Assembly: GCF_024347635.1 (NCBI RefSeq)
Contig: NZ_AP025511.1
Span: forward strand, 868,001-932,000
Source: Vibrio tasmaniensis
GTDB lineage: Bacteria; Pseudomonadota; Gammaproteobacteria; Enterobacterales; Vibrionaceae
Direction of reading: 5' to 3'
DNA: 64,000 bases
The notes beneath the pieces are model-generated. The model saw nothing but the letters and a program-made list of their open reading frames with translations. It had not been told where the DNA came from and ran no database searches. Positions within the stretch are counted from its first letter, which is position 1; each line of letters starts with the position of its first letter. Positions 36,095 to 44,773 of the stretch are shown in pieces. A program made the translations under genes and the position numbers.

Positions 36095-36748
36095 ATGTTC
36101 AACATGGACTTTTCACAGAAACTGGTTATTGAAACCGAATCATTAGATTGGATCGCGAGCCCTGCCAAAGGGGTATGGCGTAAGCCGCTAGAAAGAGAAG
36201 AGAAAGAGTCTGGTCACACGACCAGCGTTGTGAAGTATGATCCTGAATCTTCGTTTTCTGAGCACCCACATCCGCAAGGCGAAGAGATATTCGTATTAGA
36301 CGGTGTTTTCTCTGATGAAACTGGAGATTTCCCTGTAGGCACTTATATCCGTAATCCCCCGGGAAGTGCGCACTCTCCATCAAGCAAAAATGGCTGCACG
36401 ATCTTGGTTAAGCTTAATCAGTTTGATGCGAGAGACTTAACTCAAGTTCGTATCAATACCCAAGAAACGGAGTGGCTTCCGGGCATTGGTGGCTTGCAAG
36501 TAATGCCTCTGCATGAGTTCGAACACGAGCATGTCGCGTTAGTGAAGTGGCCAGTTGGCGAACGTTTTCAGCTACATCGTCACTTTGGTGGTGAAGAAAT
36601 CTTTGTGTTGTCAGGCACTTTCAAAGATGAACATGGCGAGTATCCAAAACACACATGGATGCGTAGCCCGCACATGAGCGAGCATTTCCCTTATGTGGAA
36701 GAGGAGACGGTTATCCTAGTGAAAACAGGTCACCTGCCTTTGGTATAA
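36095..36748 (+). CDS. Bicupin protein, ChrR-like cupin domains
   Basis: The 217-residue protein has two cupin barrels. The first contains SEHPHPQGEEIFVLDGVFSD and a later GSAHSPSS; the second contains LHRHFGGEEIFVLSGTFKDE and HMSEHFP. The His/Glu sets can bind one metal each. The pattern equals the C-terminal cupin of ChrR anti-sigma factors, but the zinc-binding anti-sigma N domain is absent and no sigma factor adjoins it, so it is more likely an enzyme or sensor of unknown substrate. AAGG lies eight bases before the ATG. No signal peptide. Confidence 0.82.
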   Translation: MFNMDFSQKLVIETESLDWIASPAKGVWRKPLEREEKESGHTTSVVKYDPESSFSEHPHPQGEEIFVLDGVFSDETGDFPVGTYIRNPPGSAHSPSSKNGCTILVKLNQFDARDLTQVRINTQETEWLPGIGGLQVMPLHEFEHEHVALVKWPVGERFQLHRHFGGEEIFVLSGTFKDEHGEYPKHTWMRSPHMSEHFPYVEEETVILVKTGHLPLV

Positions 36749-36802
36749 TTGAGACCCCAATATTTTTATAGAAAGACATGCAGAATAAACGCATAAATAC
36801 AA

Positions 36803-36832
36803 AAATCCGATATCAAAGGTGATATCGGATTT
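36803..36832. terminator. Terminator between bicupin and unknown gene
   Basis: AAATCCGATATCA and TGATATCGGATTT form a 13-bp stem. The best T tract is on the minus strand, so it mainly serves the gene at 36879. Confidence 0.75.
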
Positions 36833-36878
36833 GAACTCAATAATTCAGAGTTCCACACGCTCTCCTCTCACGAAGTCT

Positions 36879-37742
36879 TTACACGTATCTGTGTACCGAT
36901 AATCGGGTGTTTATCGCCTTATCGTTGATGTCAGGTAAAGGTTGATACAAGCTTTTGGTCATGTCAGATAATACTTGGTCGTAAACTTGCGATACGATGC
37001 TAGAAATATCACTGGTTAATTCGTATAAGCTATCTGCCGGTTGGGTTAATTCGTTGCTCGATGCGATTTCTGTGAGTGCATGCATCGCACGTGTACAAAT
37101 CGGTGAGCCACTACTGATAGGGCAGATCATTGATAATTGGTTGAGTTTACGGTGTGTCTGAGATGCATAGAATTTGAATCTCGCATACTCCTCAGGTTTT
37201 TCCATATCCGCCTTTTCTATTCCAGGGATAGACATTCGTAACTTGGTTAGGGTCTCCATGCAATCCAAGATCTGTTGCCAGTTCATGTGGTACTCACGGC
37301 TCATTTCTTCTCGTTCCGATTGGATCAACCAGATGATCATTACCTCATCCATCAAAAACATGCTGTGACGAATCGTTTTGCCATGAATCGATTGGTTACG
37401 TACTAAGCTACGATTTTGCCAGTCACTGTGCATGGCGATGAGCTTGAGGTGATAAATGCGGTACATAGGACGGCTATCGAACGAAACATGAGATTGAAGC
37501 AGTTCAGACACCTCAAGTATGTTGTCGTAAATCGCATTCACTTTGCGAATTGAGTCGCTAGACAATTTATAAGCCAGAGCATAATGCGTTGCCGCGCGAT
37601 GTTTGCGTGATAGCAACAATAACTGTCTGAGTAGAACTAAGGTTTCAAACCTGTGTGATAGCGCTGTTTGTCTTTTCTTTGAGAAATGAAACAGCGCTGC
37701 AAGTACTAATAGGGATAAACCCACTGAAATAACGACCAACAT
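36879..37742 (-). CDS. Unknown membrane-anchored helical protein
   Basis: The 287-residue protein has one N-terminal membrane segment (residues 1-20) followed by a basic KKRQ and an all-helical remainder, so most of it should face the cytoplasm. Near residue 40 it reads LRQLLLLSRKHRAATHYALA, which recalls the helix of NIT-type sensors (LVHELQKERGxSAG), but the match is too loose to assign. No catalytic motif is seen. ATG at 37742 has AGGAG six bases upstream; the TTG at 37748 abuts it. It stands alone. I do not recognise a function. Confidence 0.7.
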   Translation of the reverse strand: MLVVISVGLSLLVLAALFHFSKKRQTALSHRFETLVLLRQLLLLSRKHRAATHYALAYKLSSDSIRKVNAIYDNILEVSELLQSHVSFDSRPMYRIYHLKLIAMHSDWQNRSLVRNQSIHGKTIRHSMFLMDEVMIIWLIQSEREEMSREYHMNWQQILDCMETLTKLRMSIPGIEKADMEKPEEYARFKFYASQTHRKLNQLSMICPISSGSPICTRAMHALTEIASSNELTQPADSLYELTSDISSIVSQVYDQVLSDMTKSLYQPLPDINDKAINTRLSVHRYV

Positions 37743-38200
37743 ATTCAACTCCTAATATCTGAATACCTATTTAGTGGTAGTTCACAATTTGTGCCAAAAT
37801 TGATAAGCATTATATTTCAATGGCTTATGTTTTACGGTCGCTTGTGGATGACCAACACTGGTGCATCACCTCACCATTCGAGTGAGAACAATAGAAGAGG
37901 TTATAGGTTGTTACAGTTCCTAGACTTTGATTTGGCTGAAGCTTAAATAGCTACAATCTGGCTAACCTCTTACACAAGGTTAGTCAGATTGGGTTACACA
38001 GAGATGTATATTCAGTGAGTGGATGGTGAAGATATGACTAAAGATTTACGACGAATGTGTCACTGAGAAGACAGATAACCGCGAAGCGCGTTTAGGCCGA
38101 TAGTTCGCTAAGTCGATAGCCAAATAGCTAAATAACTCAATCGTTCGATAAGTTAAGAGATCCATTAATCAATAGATCCATGAATCAATAGATCCATTAA
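37743..38200. other. Intergenic region with a hairpin and direct repeats
   Basis: No gene is seen. A 15-bp hairpin (CAATCTGGCTAACCT / AGGTTAGTCAGATTG) lies at 37954-37991 without a T tract. From about 38095 the sequence is low in complexity, with repeated motifs such as GCCAAATAGC, and ends in a 16-bp tandem repeat that enters the ABC ATPase gene. Confidence 0.5.
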
Positions 38201-38205
38201 TTAAT
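38158..38205. repeat. Tandem 16-mer x3 overlapping the ABC ATPase stop codon
   Basis: Three copies of AGATCCATTAATCAAT (second with one change, third with one change) run from 38158 to 38205. The third copy contains the stop codon (38201-38203) of the minus-strand ATPase gene. Confidence 0.9.
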
Positions 38206-39661
38206 AGCGCGACAAGTCGATCACTTTATTACACAACTTACTCAAAGCCAGTTGATCATGGCTAATCAAAATTAGGCCGCAATTCGCTTCTTTCGATACT
38301 TCAACAATCAGTTTTAGCGTTTGTGCTGCAGTGATGGGGTCTAATCGTGATGAGGGCTCATCTGCAATTAACAATTTTGGGCTCATCAGTAGCGCTCGTA
38401 AAATCGCGAACCTCTGTAGTTCTCCTCCTGATACTTGGCTTGCTGGACGTTCAAGCAAAGCTGAATCAAGGCTCAATCTATCTAGAAGTGCGGGTATCTT
38501 GGACCGGTTGAGCTTGTGAAGCGCACATAAGTCATCAAGTAACGTTTTTAGTGTTGTGTGAGGGGAATGCGCACTAGGTGGATCTTGGTAAAGCTTAAGG
38601 CGTTGTCCTTTTTCGATTTTTTGAAGCCAGTCGATATTGCCGGAAAAGTCGTTGTGCAACCCTAGTAAAGTGTCGGCAAGAGACGATTTTCCGCATCCGC
38701 TGTCACCATAAACTCCCAATATTTCACCTTGTGATAGTGAGAATGTGAGATCTGAAAAGAGCGTTCTTTGATCGCGGTAGATAGATAAATCTTCAACTTC
38801 AAGCAGTGGCTTCTGTCCGCTTTGTATACCAAGCTCTGAGGGTTCAGAGTGACTACCTGATTCATTTAAAGATGGTGAGGAAGTTGGCTGATCAAGTGAC
38901 CAATACTCAGGTTGTGCTCGGATAAGCGCTTTTGTATAGGCAGCTTGTGGCTGCTCTAAAATGGCTTTAGCGTCACCTCTTTCAACAATTTCCCCTTCTT
39001 TCATGACAATGATGTCACCACCTAACATTTTAGCCAGTTTAATGTCGTGAGTGATGGTGAGCAGGCCACCGGGTTTGTCATTTTCAAGTTGTTGGCAGTG
39101 AGAAAGGAGAAGTTGCCCAACGTGATCACGTCGGCTTTCGTCTAAGCCTTTTGTGGGTTCATCGGCAATTAACAGTTTGCCTCCGGCTTGAGTCGCACAT
39201 AAATACGCAGCACGTTGTGCCATTCCGCCCGAGAGTTCAAATGGGTGTTTATCTCCATCTTTGTCCAGTTCCATTTGTTGAAGTGCATGGTGGGTGAGGG
39301 CGCTACTCTGGGGATGATCTTTGTTTAAAACCAGCTTATGAACTTCGCTTATTTGCGCGCCTATAGTACGAAGCGGGTTGAGTGCTAACCAAGGTTCTTG
39401 AGGTAATAATGCGATTTCTTTGCCCCAAAATCGTTCTCGATTCAAAGGGTTAAGCTCATCAAATAAAGTAATGTCGCCTTCTGGTTTTAACGCATCAGGC
39501 AATGTGCCCGCGACGGCTGCAGCGATTAGACTTTTCCCCGCGCCTGTTTCTCCCAAAATGGTGAGCGGACGCTGCGGATATAAATCTAAACTTAAGTTCT
39601 GGACTAAGGTTTGAGTGTCAGTATGAATCGACAGGCATTCAATTTTTAACATTGCGTTCAT
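38201..39661 (-). CDS. ABC transporter, two fused ATP-binding domains (peptide/nickel/metallophore type)
   Basis: The 486-residue protein holds two ATPase domains. The first has Walker A GETGAGKS, signature LSGGMAQRAA and Walker B LLIADEP; the second has GDSGCGKS, VSGGELQRFA and LLIADEP. This is a fusion of the NikD/NikE or DppD/DppF pair and should energise one importer. Its ATG overlaps the stop of the upstream permease (ATGA), proving translational coupling. The two halves differ in length; the second lacks the C-terminal oligopeptide-ABC extension with its cysteine cluster. The gene ends within a 16-bp tandem repeat. Confidence 0.88.
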   Translation of the reverse strand: MNAMLKIECLSIHTDTQTLVQNLSLDLYPQRPLTILGETGAGKSLIAAAVAGTLPDALKPEGDITLFDELNPLNRERFWGKEIALLPQEPWLALNPLRTIGAQISEVHKLVLNKDHPQSSALTHHALQQMELDKDGDKHPFELSGGMAQRAAYLCATQAGGKLLIADEPTKGLDESRRDHVGQLLLSHCQQLENDKPGGLLTITHDIKLAKMLGGDIIVMKEGEIVERGDAKAILEQPQAAYTKALIRAQPEYWSLDQPTSSPSLNESGSHSEPSELGIQSGQKPLLEVEDLSIYRDQRTLFSDLTFSLSQGEILGVYGDSGCGKSSLADTLLGLHNDFSGNIDWLQKIEKGQRLKLYQDPPSAHSPHTTLKTLLDDLCALHKLNRSKIPALLDRLSLDSALLERPASQVSGGELQRFAILRALLMSPKLLIADEPSSRLDPITAAQTLKLIVEVSKEANCGLILISHDQLALSKLCNKVIDLSRY

Positions 39662-40533
39662 GCTGTTACTCCTTTGTCCGCTTGTTTTCCTGGTTGTAAC
39701 TTTTCTTGTTTAGACCTCGGTTCATTATGCGAATGTTTATTTTGCTGAGTTAGACGTTTACCTTGAGCTAATAAATGAAAACTTAATACGAGAAGAAAAA
39801 CGGTCAGTACAGGTTGAATCAAAACCCAAGGGGCTTGGTGGTAGTAACGAAATAGTTCAACCATCATCAAGCCTAGCTCAGCTTCTGGCGGCTTAAGCCC
39901 AACATGCAGAAAGCCTAAAGATGCAAGTGCCAGTATTGAATTACCCGTACCAAAACAGAACAGGGTGAATAGATCATTTCGGCAATCTGGCCACAAGTGA
40001 CGTTTGAAAATATACCAGTGGTTGAACCCATAAAGTCGTGATGCCTCTACAGCAGGCGATTGAATGAGTGACAAAGTTCGGTTACGTGACACACGGAAAA
40101 AATCCACCCACAGCATGAGCGATATGGCGATGTAAAGAATGAGAAATGATCCCGGTACCATAGCTGCAAAAAGTAAAACAAGAATTAGGCCGGGCATAGC
40201 GAGTATCATGTTCACGTTGAATGAAAAGATTTTATCCCACCATCCTTGCTTCCAACCGGCTATTACTCCCATTGACGTTCCCAATAACGCCGCGGTGGTA
40301 ATACTGACCAACGCCATGGAAAGTGAAGTGCTGATGGCATGGCTGAGTCTCGCTAAATTACTGCGCCCAAAATGGTCTCGGCCTAAAGGTTCTTCGACAG
40401 AAGGCGTTGTGAAGGCGAGGTCTAAGTTTTGCTTGGCAATATCACCTTGATAGACAGTCCGTTCTAGAATGACCACGCATAACAAGGCGGCTAGGATAAT
40501 CAAGCCTAACCATTGCGGCTTTGTTAAATTCAT
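39658..40533 (-). CDS. ABC transporter permease (DppC/NikC type)
   Basis: This 291-residue inner-membrane protein has five or six helices and the transport-permease loop seen as LSLIQSPAVEASRLYGFNHW, with the EAS...G coupling motif that docks the ATPase. Early residues LGRDHFGRSNLARL match the DppC/NikC family. A polar tail rich in Lys, Gln and His (HSHNEPRSKQEK) ends the protein. It overlaps the genes on both sides by four bases, so it belongs to the four-gene importer operon. Confidence 0.88.
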   Translation of the reverse strand: MNLTKPQWLGLIILAALLCVVILERTVYQGDIAKQNLDLAFTTPSVEEPLGRDHFGRSNLARLSHAISTSLSMALVSITTAALLGTSMGVIAGWKQGWWDKIFSFNVNMILAMPGLILVLLFAAMVPGSFLILYIAISLMLWVDFFRVSRNRTLSLIQSPAVEASRLYGFNHWYIFKRHLWPDCRNDLFTLFCFGTGNSILALASLGFLHVGLKPPEAELGLMMVELFRYYHQAPWVLIQPVLTVFLLVLSFHLLAQGKRLTQQNKHSHNEPRSKQEKLQPGKQADKGVTA

Positions 40534-41543
40534 ACGATCTTAACCTTCTTGTTCTCGGATTCTACTTGCTGTTTATCAGGTGCGAATTTTGAAAATAGAC
40601 CTGAAGTTTTATTGGGGCGTTGCCTAGGATCTAATTGGTAATTAACAAGATCGACTAAGGTATTGATGACCACAAACAATAACCCCATCAGCAACGCAGA
40701 GCCTTGAATCATTGGAATATCTCTGCGAAAAATCGCATGCGCTAACGCATGACCAATCCCCGGCCAGGAGAATAATGACTCGATCATAATGATCCCTTCA
40801 ATTAACCCTGTTGCTTGAACGCCAACAAAAGTAATAACAGGCAAAGCGATGTGTTTATGAGCGTGATGCTGAAAAGCTTGCGCCTCACTGAGTCCTTTTA
40901 AACGAGCGAATAAAAAGTGCGGTGCTGTGATGGCATCGTGAGTGGCATTTCTTATAAGGCGACTAGACATTGCAGCCAGCGATAGCGCTAAGGCGAGGGC
41001 CGGTAAAATAATAAATTCGACTCGACCAAAGCCTGCCACAGGAAGCCAATTCAGCTGTAACGCAAAAATAATCACCAAAGCCAAACCAATCAGAAAGACT
41101 GGCTGAGCTCTTAAGATGATGGAACCTAATAGCGAGAAGTGGTCTGCAAAAGAGTTGGTACGTCTTCCACAATAAATGCCTATTGGGATAGCAATGACAA
41201 GAGAAATGATGGTCGCGACTACTGCCAGTAGAATTGAGTGCCCGAGCTGGTGGCTGATTTCGTCAATGACGGGGACGCCACTAATCAATGATGTTCCCAA
41301 ATCAAAATGAAGAAGGTCCCACAGCCATTCGAGGTATAGTTGCAAGCCCGAGCGATCAAGCCCTAATTCTTGGTAAACCGCTTGTGCCGCATCTGCATCC
41401 ACATAATCGTAACCGTAACGACCCGCTGCAATTCGAAAAGCAAAATCGCCGGGTAACAAGCGCATTAAAATGAAAGTGAGTGTTCCGATACTCCAAGCCA
41501 CAAAGCCGGCTTGGAGTAATCTTCGGATTAAGATATTAATCAT
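40530..41543 (-). CDS. ABC transporter permease (DppB/NikB type)
   Basis: This 337-residue permease has six helices and the DppB-like N terminus LRRLLQAGFVAWSIGTLTFI-like (seen as IRRLLQAGFVAWSIGTLTFI). The coupling loop FARLKGLSEAQAFQHHAH follows the family pattern. It pairs with the DppC-type protein to form the channel. Overlaps: eight bases with the binding-protein gene upstream, four with the next permease. A C-terminal Lys/Glu-rich tail is cytoplasmic. Confidence 0.88.
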   Translation of the reverse strand: MINILIRRLLQAGFVAWSIGTLTFILMRLLPGDFAFRIAAGRYGYDYVDADAAQAVYQELGLDRSGLQLYLEWLWDLLHFDLGTSLISGVPVIDEISHQLGHSILLAVVATIISLVIAIPIGIYCGRRTNSFADHFSLLGSIILRAQPVFLIGLALVIIFALQLNWLPVAGFGRVEFIILPALALALSLAAMSSRLIRNATHDAITAPHFLFARLKGLSEAQAFQHHAHKHIALPVITFVGVQATGLIEGIIMIESLFSWPGIGHALAHAIFRRDIPMIQGSALLMGLLFVVINTLVDLVNYQLDPRQRPNKTSGLFSKFAPDKQQVESENKKVKIV

Positions 41544-43071
41544 TAATCGTCATCTCTGAGATGCGGTAGTTGATTTCAAATGGGTCAAAAGAGAAGTGGT
41601 TAACACGTTCATTGACCGCAACTAACTGAGTGTAGAAAGTCACAGGAATCAGTGGCATTTCATCCGCTAATATGGATGAAGCCTCTTGAGTCATTTGATT
41701 ATAGTGGTCTTGGTTCGGTTCAACCGATAGACGTTGAAGTAAGCTGCTGAACTCATCAGAAGACCAGTTCATCGGCCCCCAATCACTGCCTTTATGGCTC
41801 GCAAAATCGCGCATTAGTAAGGCTAGGGGATCCGCCGTAGTACCAAAATTACGCGCCACGAGCGCCATTTCTAAGGTGCCGTCTTTGTGTTTCGATGGAA
41901 TTGCACTTGAGTTGTCGATAGAAACATTCACTTGAATACCGACTTCTTTAAGCTGAGCTTGAATCGCGGTAGCTACGATAGGCAGCTCTGGTCTGTCTGA
42001 GTAGGTGGTTAATGTAATATCGAATGGTTTACCTTCGCGCGAAAGGACACCCTCCTCATTTTCCTGCCAACCTTGCCCTGCGAGTAATGTTTTCGCTTGG
42101 TCGATATTGCGCTGAGTTTGCTCAAGGTTATTGATGTGCCATGCACCAAGAGAAGGGGCAAACAGTTGATACGCTTCAGAGCCAGGAACGCGGACGATTT
42201 GTTTTGAAATACCCGTTCGGTCTAAAGCCAGGCTTATCGCCTGACGCACATCTGAATGATTCAAAAGTGGGTGTTCATTATTCAGCTTAATTAGGATCGT
42301 TCTGGGGATGGACTCCATCACCAATTCAACATTCTTTGCTGACTCAAGTAGGTCGATACTGGCTGGATCGAGTGTGTAAACTAGATCGGCTTGACCGGTT
42401 TGTGCTAATAAAGCGCGGCTTTCAGAGCGGTGACCGGCAAGGTAGTGAACATGTTCAATCGTGGCTTTTGTACCCCAGTAGTCAGCATTTTTGACCACAT
42501 GCGCTTTATGAGGAGCTTGTAATTCTTGGATTTTATAAGGGCCTGTACCACTCAATTGCGCCACTGTCCCTTGTTGATCAAACGAACTTGGTGCTGCAAT
42601 CGCTGCCGTATAATGCGCTAGTACGGCCAGTAATGGTCGATAAGGTTGAGATAGCTCAATGACTAGAAGGTTGTCTGAAGCTGATATTTCTTTGATGGGT
42701 ACTCGCTTTAATACGCCAGGTTTTTGTAAAGCGTGAGAAAGAGATGTTTGAACAGCTTGCGCGGTAAGCGGTGAACCATCGTGGAAAACAACGTCTGGGC
42801 GTAATGTAAATTCCCAACGTAAATGGTTTGCGCTCGTTGTCCATTCTTTCGCTAATAACGGTGTGACGTTGCCTGACTTGTCGATAGCAGTAAGCGCTTC
42901 AACAACTTGTAACCGTGTAAATAAATAGCCGTTTTTCGACAAATCTTGGTCAGTAAACTCGAAGGGACCTGAAATGTTGAGTGTTGTTGGTTGTGTTTCT
43001 TTCGATGGTACAAATATCCATATGAGTAGTGCACTGGTGGAAAGTAGCGCCAGTGCGGCAAGCTTTTTCAT
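41536..43071 (-). CDS. ABC transporter substrate-binding protein (SBP_bac_5; peptide/nickel/metallophore type)
   Basis: The 511-residue protein starts with a hydrophobic segment (residues 1-21, no clear lipobox) that exports or anchors it, then the family-5 binding domain with FTLRPDVVFHDGSPLTAQAV and LSGTGPYKIQEL. Family members bind peptides, nickel chelates or opine metallophores. It heads a four-gene operon with two permeases and a fused ATPase. A perfect palindrome resembling a Zur box is 32 bases before the ATG, which favours a metal-related substrate over peptides; this is inference. Not close enough by eye to NikA or CntA to name. Confidence 0.85.
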   Translation of the reverse strand: MKKLAALALLSTSALLIWIFVPSKETQPTTLNISGPFEFTDQDLSKNGYLFTRLQVVEALTAIDKSGNVTPLLAKEWTTSANHLRWEFTLRPDVVFHDGSPLTAQAVQTSLSHALQKPGVLKRVPIKEISASDNLLVIELSQPYRPLLAVLAHYTAAIAAPSSFDQQGTVAQLSGTGPYKIQELQAPHKAHVVKNADYWGTKATIEHVHYLAGHRSESRALLAQTGQADLVYTLDPASIDLLESAKNVELVMESIPRTILIKLNNEHPLLNHSDVRQAISLALDRTGISKQIVRVPGSEAYQLFAPSLGAWHINNLEQTQRNIDQAKTLLAGQGWQENEEGVLSREGKPFDITLTTYSDRPELPIVATAIQAQLKEVGIQVNVSIDNSSAIPSKHKDGTLEMALVARNFGTTADPLALLMRDFASHKGSDWGPMNWSSDEFSSLLQRLSVEPNQDHYNQMTQEASSILADEMPLIPVTFYTQLVAVNERVNHFSFDPFEINYRISEMTIND

Positions 43072-43100
43072 GCTTTTATCCTAGTGATGAGTAATGATTT

Positions 43101-43121
43101 GCAATGTTATAACATAACAGC
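43101..43121. promoter_or_regulatory. Zur-like operator upstream of the ABC importer operon
   Basis: The palindrome ATGTTATAACAT at 43104-43115 lies in GCAATGTTATAACATAACAG, close to the gammaproteobacterial Zur pattern (GTTATA-rich arms around a TATAAC core). It is placed in the probable promoter, 32 bases before the binding-protein start. Recognition is by memory of the motif. Confidence 0.5.
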
Positions 43122-43181
43122 TGTGTGTTGTTAATGATAATAGTTGCTAATTGGATCGGTTTTTTATCGGACGTGAGTATG

Positions 43182-43213
43182 AAAAAAGCCCCACTGAAAT
43201 CAGTGAGGCTCTA
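43182..43213 (-). terminator. Terminator of ribB
   Basis: On the minus strand AGAGCCTCACTG pairs imperfectly with CAGTGGGGCTTT and runs into TTTTTTC. It separates ribB from the ABC operon. Confidence 0.7.
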
Positions 43214-43374
43214 ATTTGGGATGCTATTCAGACGCTAACAGGGTTTACTTGACGGTATCAATCAGCTGTAAAAGCTGTTTGAGTGACAGTCACTATACCC
43301 TGCTTAAAATAAGCTTTGCTCAATTGGTGAGCCTAAATCTGTTTAGATCAATGCGCTTGAGTAAATATCGGGAT

Positions 43375-43402
43375 ACTAAGCACTAAGCACTAAGCATTAA
43401 GC
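43375..43402. repeat. Tandem heptamer ACTAAGC x4 at the ribB stop codon
   Basis: Three exact copies of ACTAAGC and a fourth with one change (ATTAAGC) run from 43375 to 43402. The last copy covers the ribB stop codon at 43397-43399. Confidence 0.9.
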
Positions 43403-44053
43403 CAGTTTTAGGTCGAACTCAGTGCGGTACATCACCATATCTTCAATGGTCAGTACTGGCATGTTGTGCATTTTACCGAAAGCAACGATCTCTGGTGCTT
43501 TTGCCATCGTACCGTCTGGGTTGGTAACTTCACACAGTACACCTGCTGATTGAAGACCAGCCATTTGCATTAGATCCACAGTACCTTCTGTGTGACCGCG
43601 GCGAGCCAGTACACCACCTTTACGAGCGCGTAATGGGAATACGTGGCCAGGGCGAGCTAGGTCAGTAGCCTTAGCCGTTGGGTTTGCAGCTGTCTTGATC
43701 GTTGTTACACGGTCAGCGGCAGAAACACCTGTTGTTACGCCGACTTTTGCTTCGATAGTGACGGTAAACGCAGTTTGGTTTGCGCTGTTGTTATCAACAA
43801 CCATAGGTGGAAGTTCAAGTTGGTTCGCTTGCTCGTCTGTTAAGCACAAGCACACAATACCACTGCATTCTCGGATCATAAGCGCCATTTGCGCATTAGT
43901 TAGGTGTTCTACTGAGTAGATGATGTCGCCTTCGTTCTCGCGATCTTCATCGTCAAGTAGAAGTACGCCACGACCTTCGCGTAGAGCTTGCAGTGCGTTT
44001 TCAACGCGAGTGATTGGTTCGCCAAATTCGGCAAGTAGTGAAGACTGATTCAT
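43397..44053 (-). CDS. ribB: 3,4-dihydroxy-2-butanone 4-phosphate synthase
   Basis: This 218-residue enzyme makes dihydroxybutanone phosphate from ribulose 5-phosphate for riboflavin synthesis. It is the short, monofunctional form without a RibA domain. Active-site motifs include LDDEDRENEGDIIYS near residue 34 and RPGHVFPLRARKGGVLARRGHTE-type sequence near 135 (seen as RPGHVFPLRARKGGVLARRG). AGGAG lies before the ATG. A FMN riboswitch sits about 190 bases upstream on the same strand, so expression falls when FMN is plentiful. The gene stands alone, not in a rib operon. Confidence 0.96.
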   Translation of the reverse strand: MNQSSLLAEFGEPITRVENALQALREGRGVLLLDDEDRENEGDIIYSVEHLTNAQMALMIRECSGIVCLCLTDEQANQLELPPMVVDNNSANQTAFTVTIEAKVGVTTGVSAADRVTTIKTAANPTAKATDLARPGHVFPLRARKGGVLARRGHTEGTVDLMQMAGLQSAGVLCEVTNPDGTMAKAPEIVAFGKMHNMPVLTIEDMVMYRTEFDLKLA

Positions 44054-44170
44054 GGTTAAACTCCTAAAATATCACCAGAATCAGGGCTGTATGAGGGATC
44101 TCAACCGAGCACAACAAAGCAGACTCATTACAAGTCGACTTTAGCTCATTATGGTTTTATCCAAAACGAA

Positions 44171-44235
44171 ATGCACCCGTCTAAGTTGGAGGCATGAACC
44201 TAATAAATAGGTACACCTTTCCAACTTAAACGAGT
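44171..44235 (-). promoter_or_regulatory. Expression-platform hairpin of the ribB riboswitch
   Basis: CACCCGTCTAAGTTGGA (44169-44186 region) pairs with TCCAACTTAAACGAGTG (44219-44235) with two mismatches, giving a stem of about 17 bp directly after the aptamer on the transcript. A short T-containing stretch (GCATTTCGTTTTGG) follows, so it may act as a terminator-like switch. Confidence 0.55.
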
Positions 44236-44246
44236 GTGTTTTCATT

Positions 44247-44387
44247 CTCTCTCATCCGGACTATGACCGTCGGCTCTGGCATCTCACCAGATCTGCTGAC
44301 CTCGACGAATCGAGCGCTCGCGGGCTTATCTTTAGATTTTGCTAAAAACATACCGCCGGTGGGGAATTTCGCCCCGCCCTGAGAATA
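44247..44387 (-). ncRNA. FMN riboswitch (RFN element) of ribB
   Basis: Read on the minus strand the sequence has the conserved RFN blocks: TCAGGGCGGGGCGAAATTCC, CCACCGGCGGTATG, AGCCCGCGAGCGC, GATCTGGTGAGATGCCAGAG and CCGACGGTCATAGTCCGGAT, in the right order. It lies in the ribB leader, about 190 bases before the start codon. FMN binding is known to lower ribB expression. Confidence 0.95.
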
Positions 44388-44773
44388 AAAATTAATAATC
44401 TGTTTTGCTTTTAAAGCAGACCAAATGGTAATCCTTTCAATAGTGGATTTAAAGGACTGACAGCAAAGTTTTTCAGATTCCAGCCTTATAATCGGGTAAG
44501 TGTTCACTTTATCAGCAGAACGTGTCCGGCAGTCTTTAGTGGGATAATGCCTTTGTCTCAGCTGGTTTGAGTGGTCTTTGTTGCTCTATGAACATAAGTG
44601 GATGTCGAACATTATTGGTGCTGGCGTAGCCGTTCACCGAATCAATACTCAAGAGGTTCATCAATCGAACATTGTTAGACCATGACGGCTTAATGACCGT
44701 TTTGACATAAAATTGATATTGGCAGTGCTAAGCTGCGCTAGCATCCATCCACTTTATCCAAAAGATCTTAGTC

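Noticed and set aside
36095..36748. ChrR-type anti-sigma factor
   Set aside because: Only the cupin part matches; the N-terminal zinc-binding anti-sigma domain and a neighbouring sigma gene are missing.
44226..44507. Open frame of 93 codons on the minus strand upstream of ribB
   Set aside because: It lies across the FMN riboswitch; the structured RNA explains the conservation and the translation has no family features.
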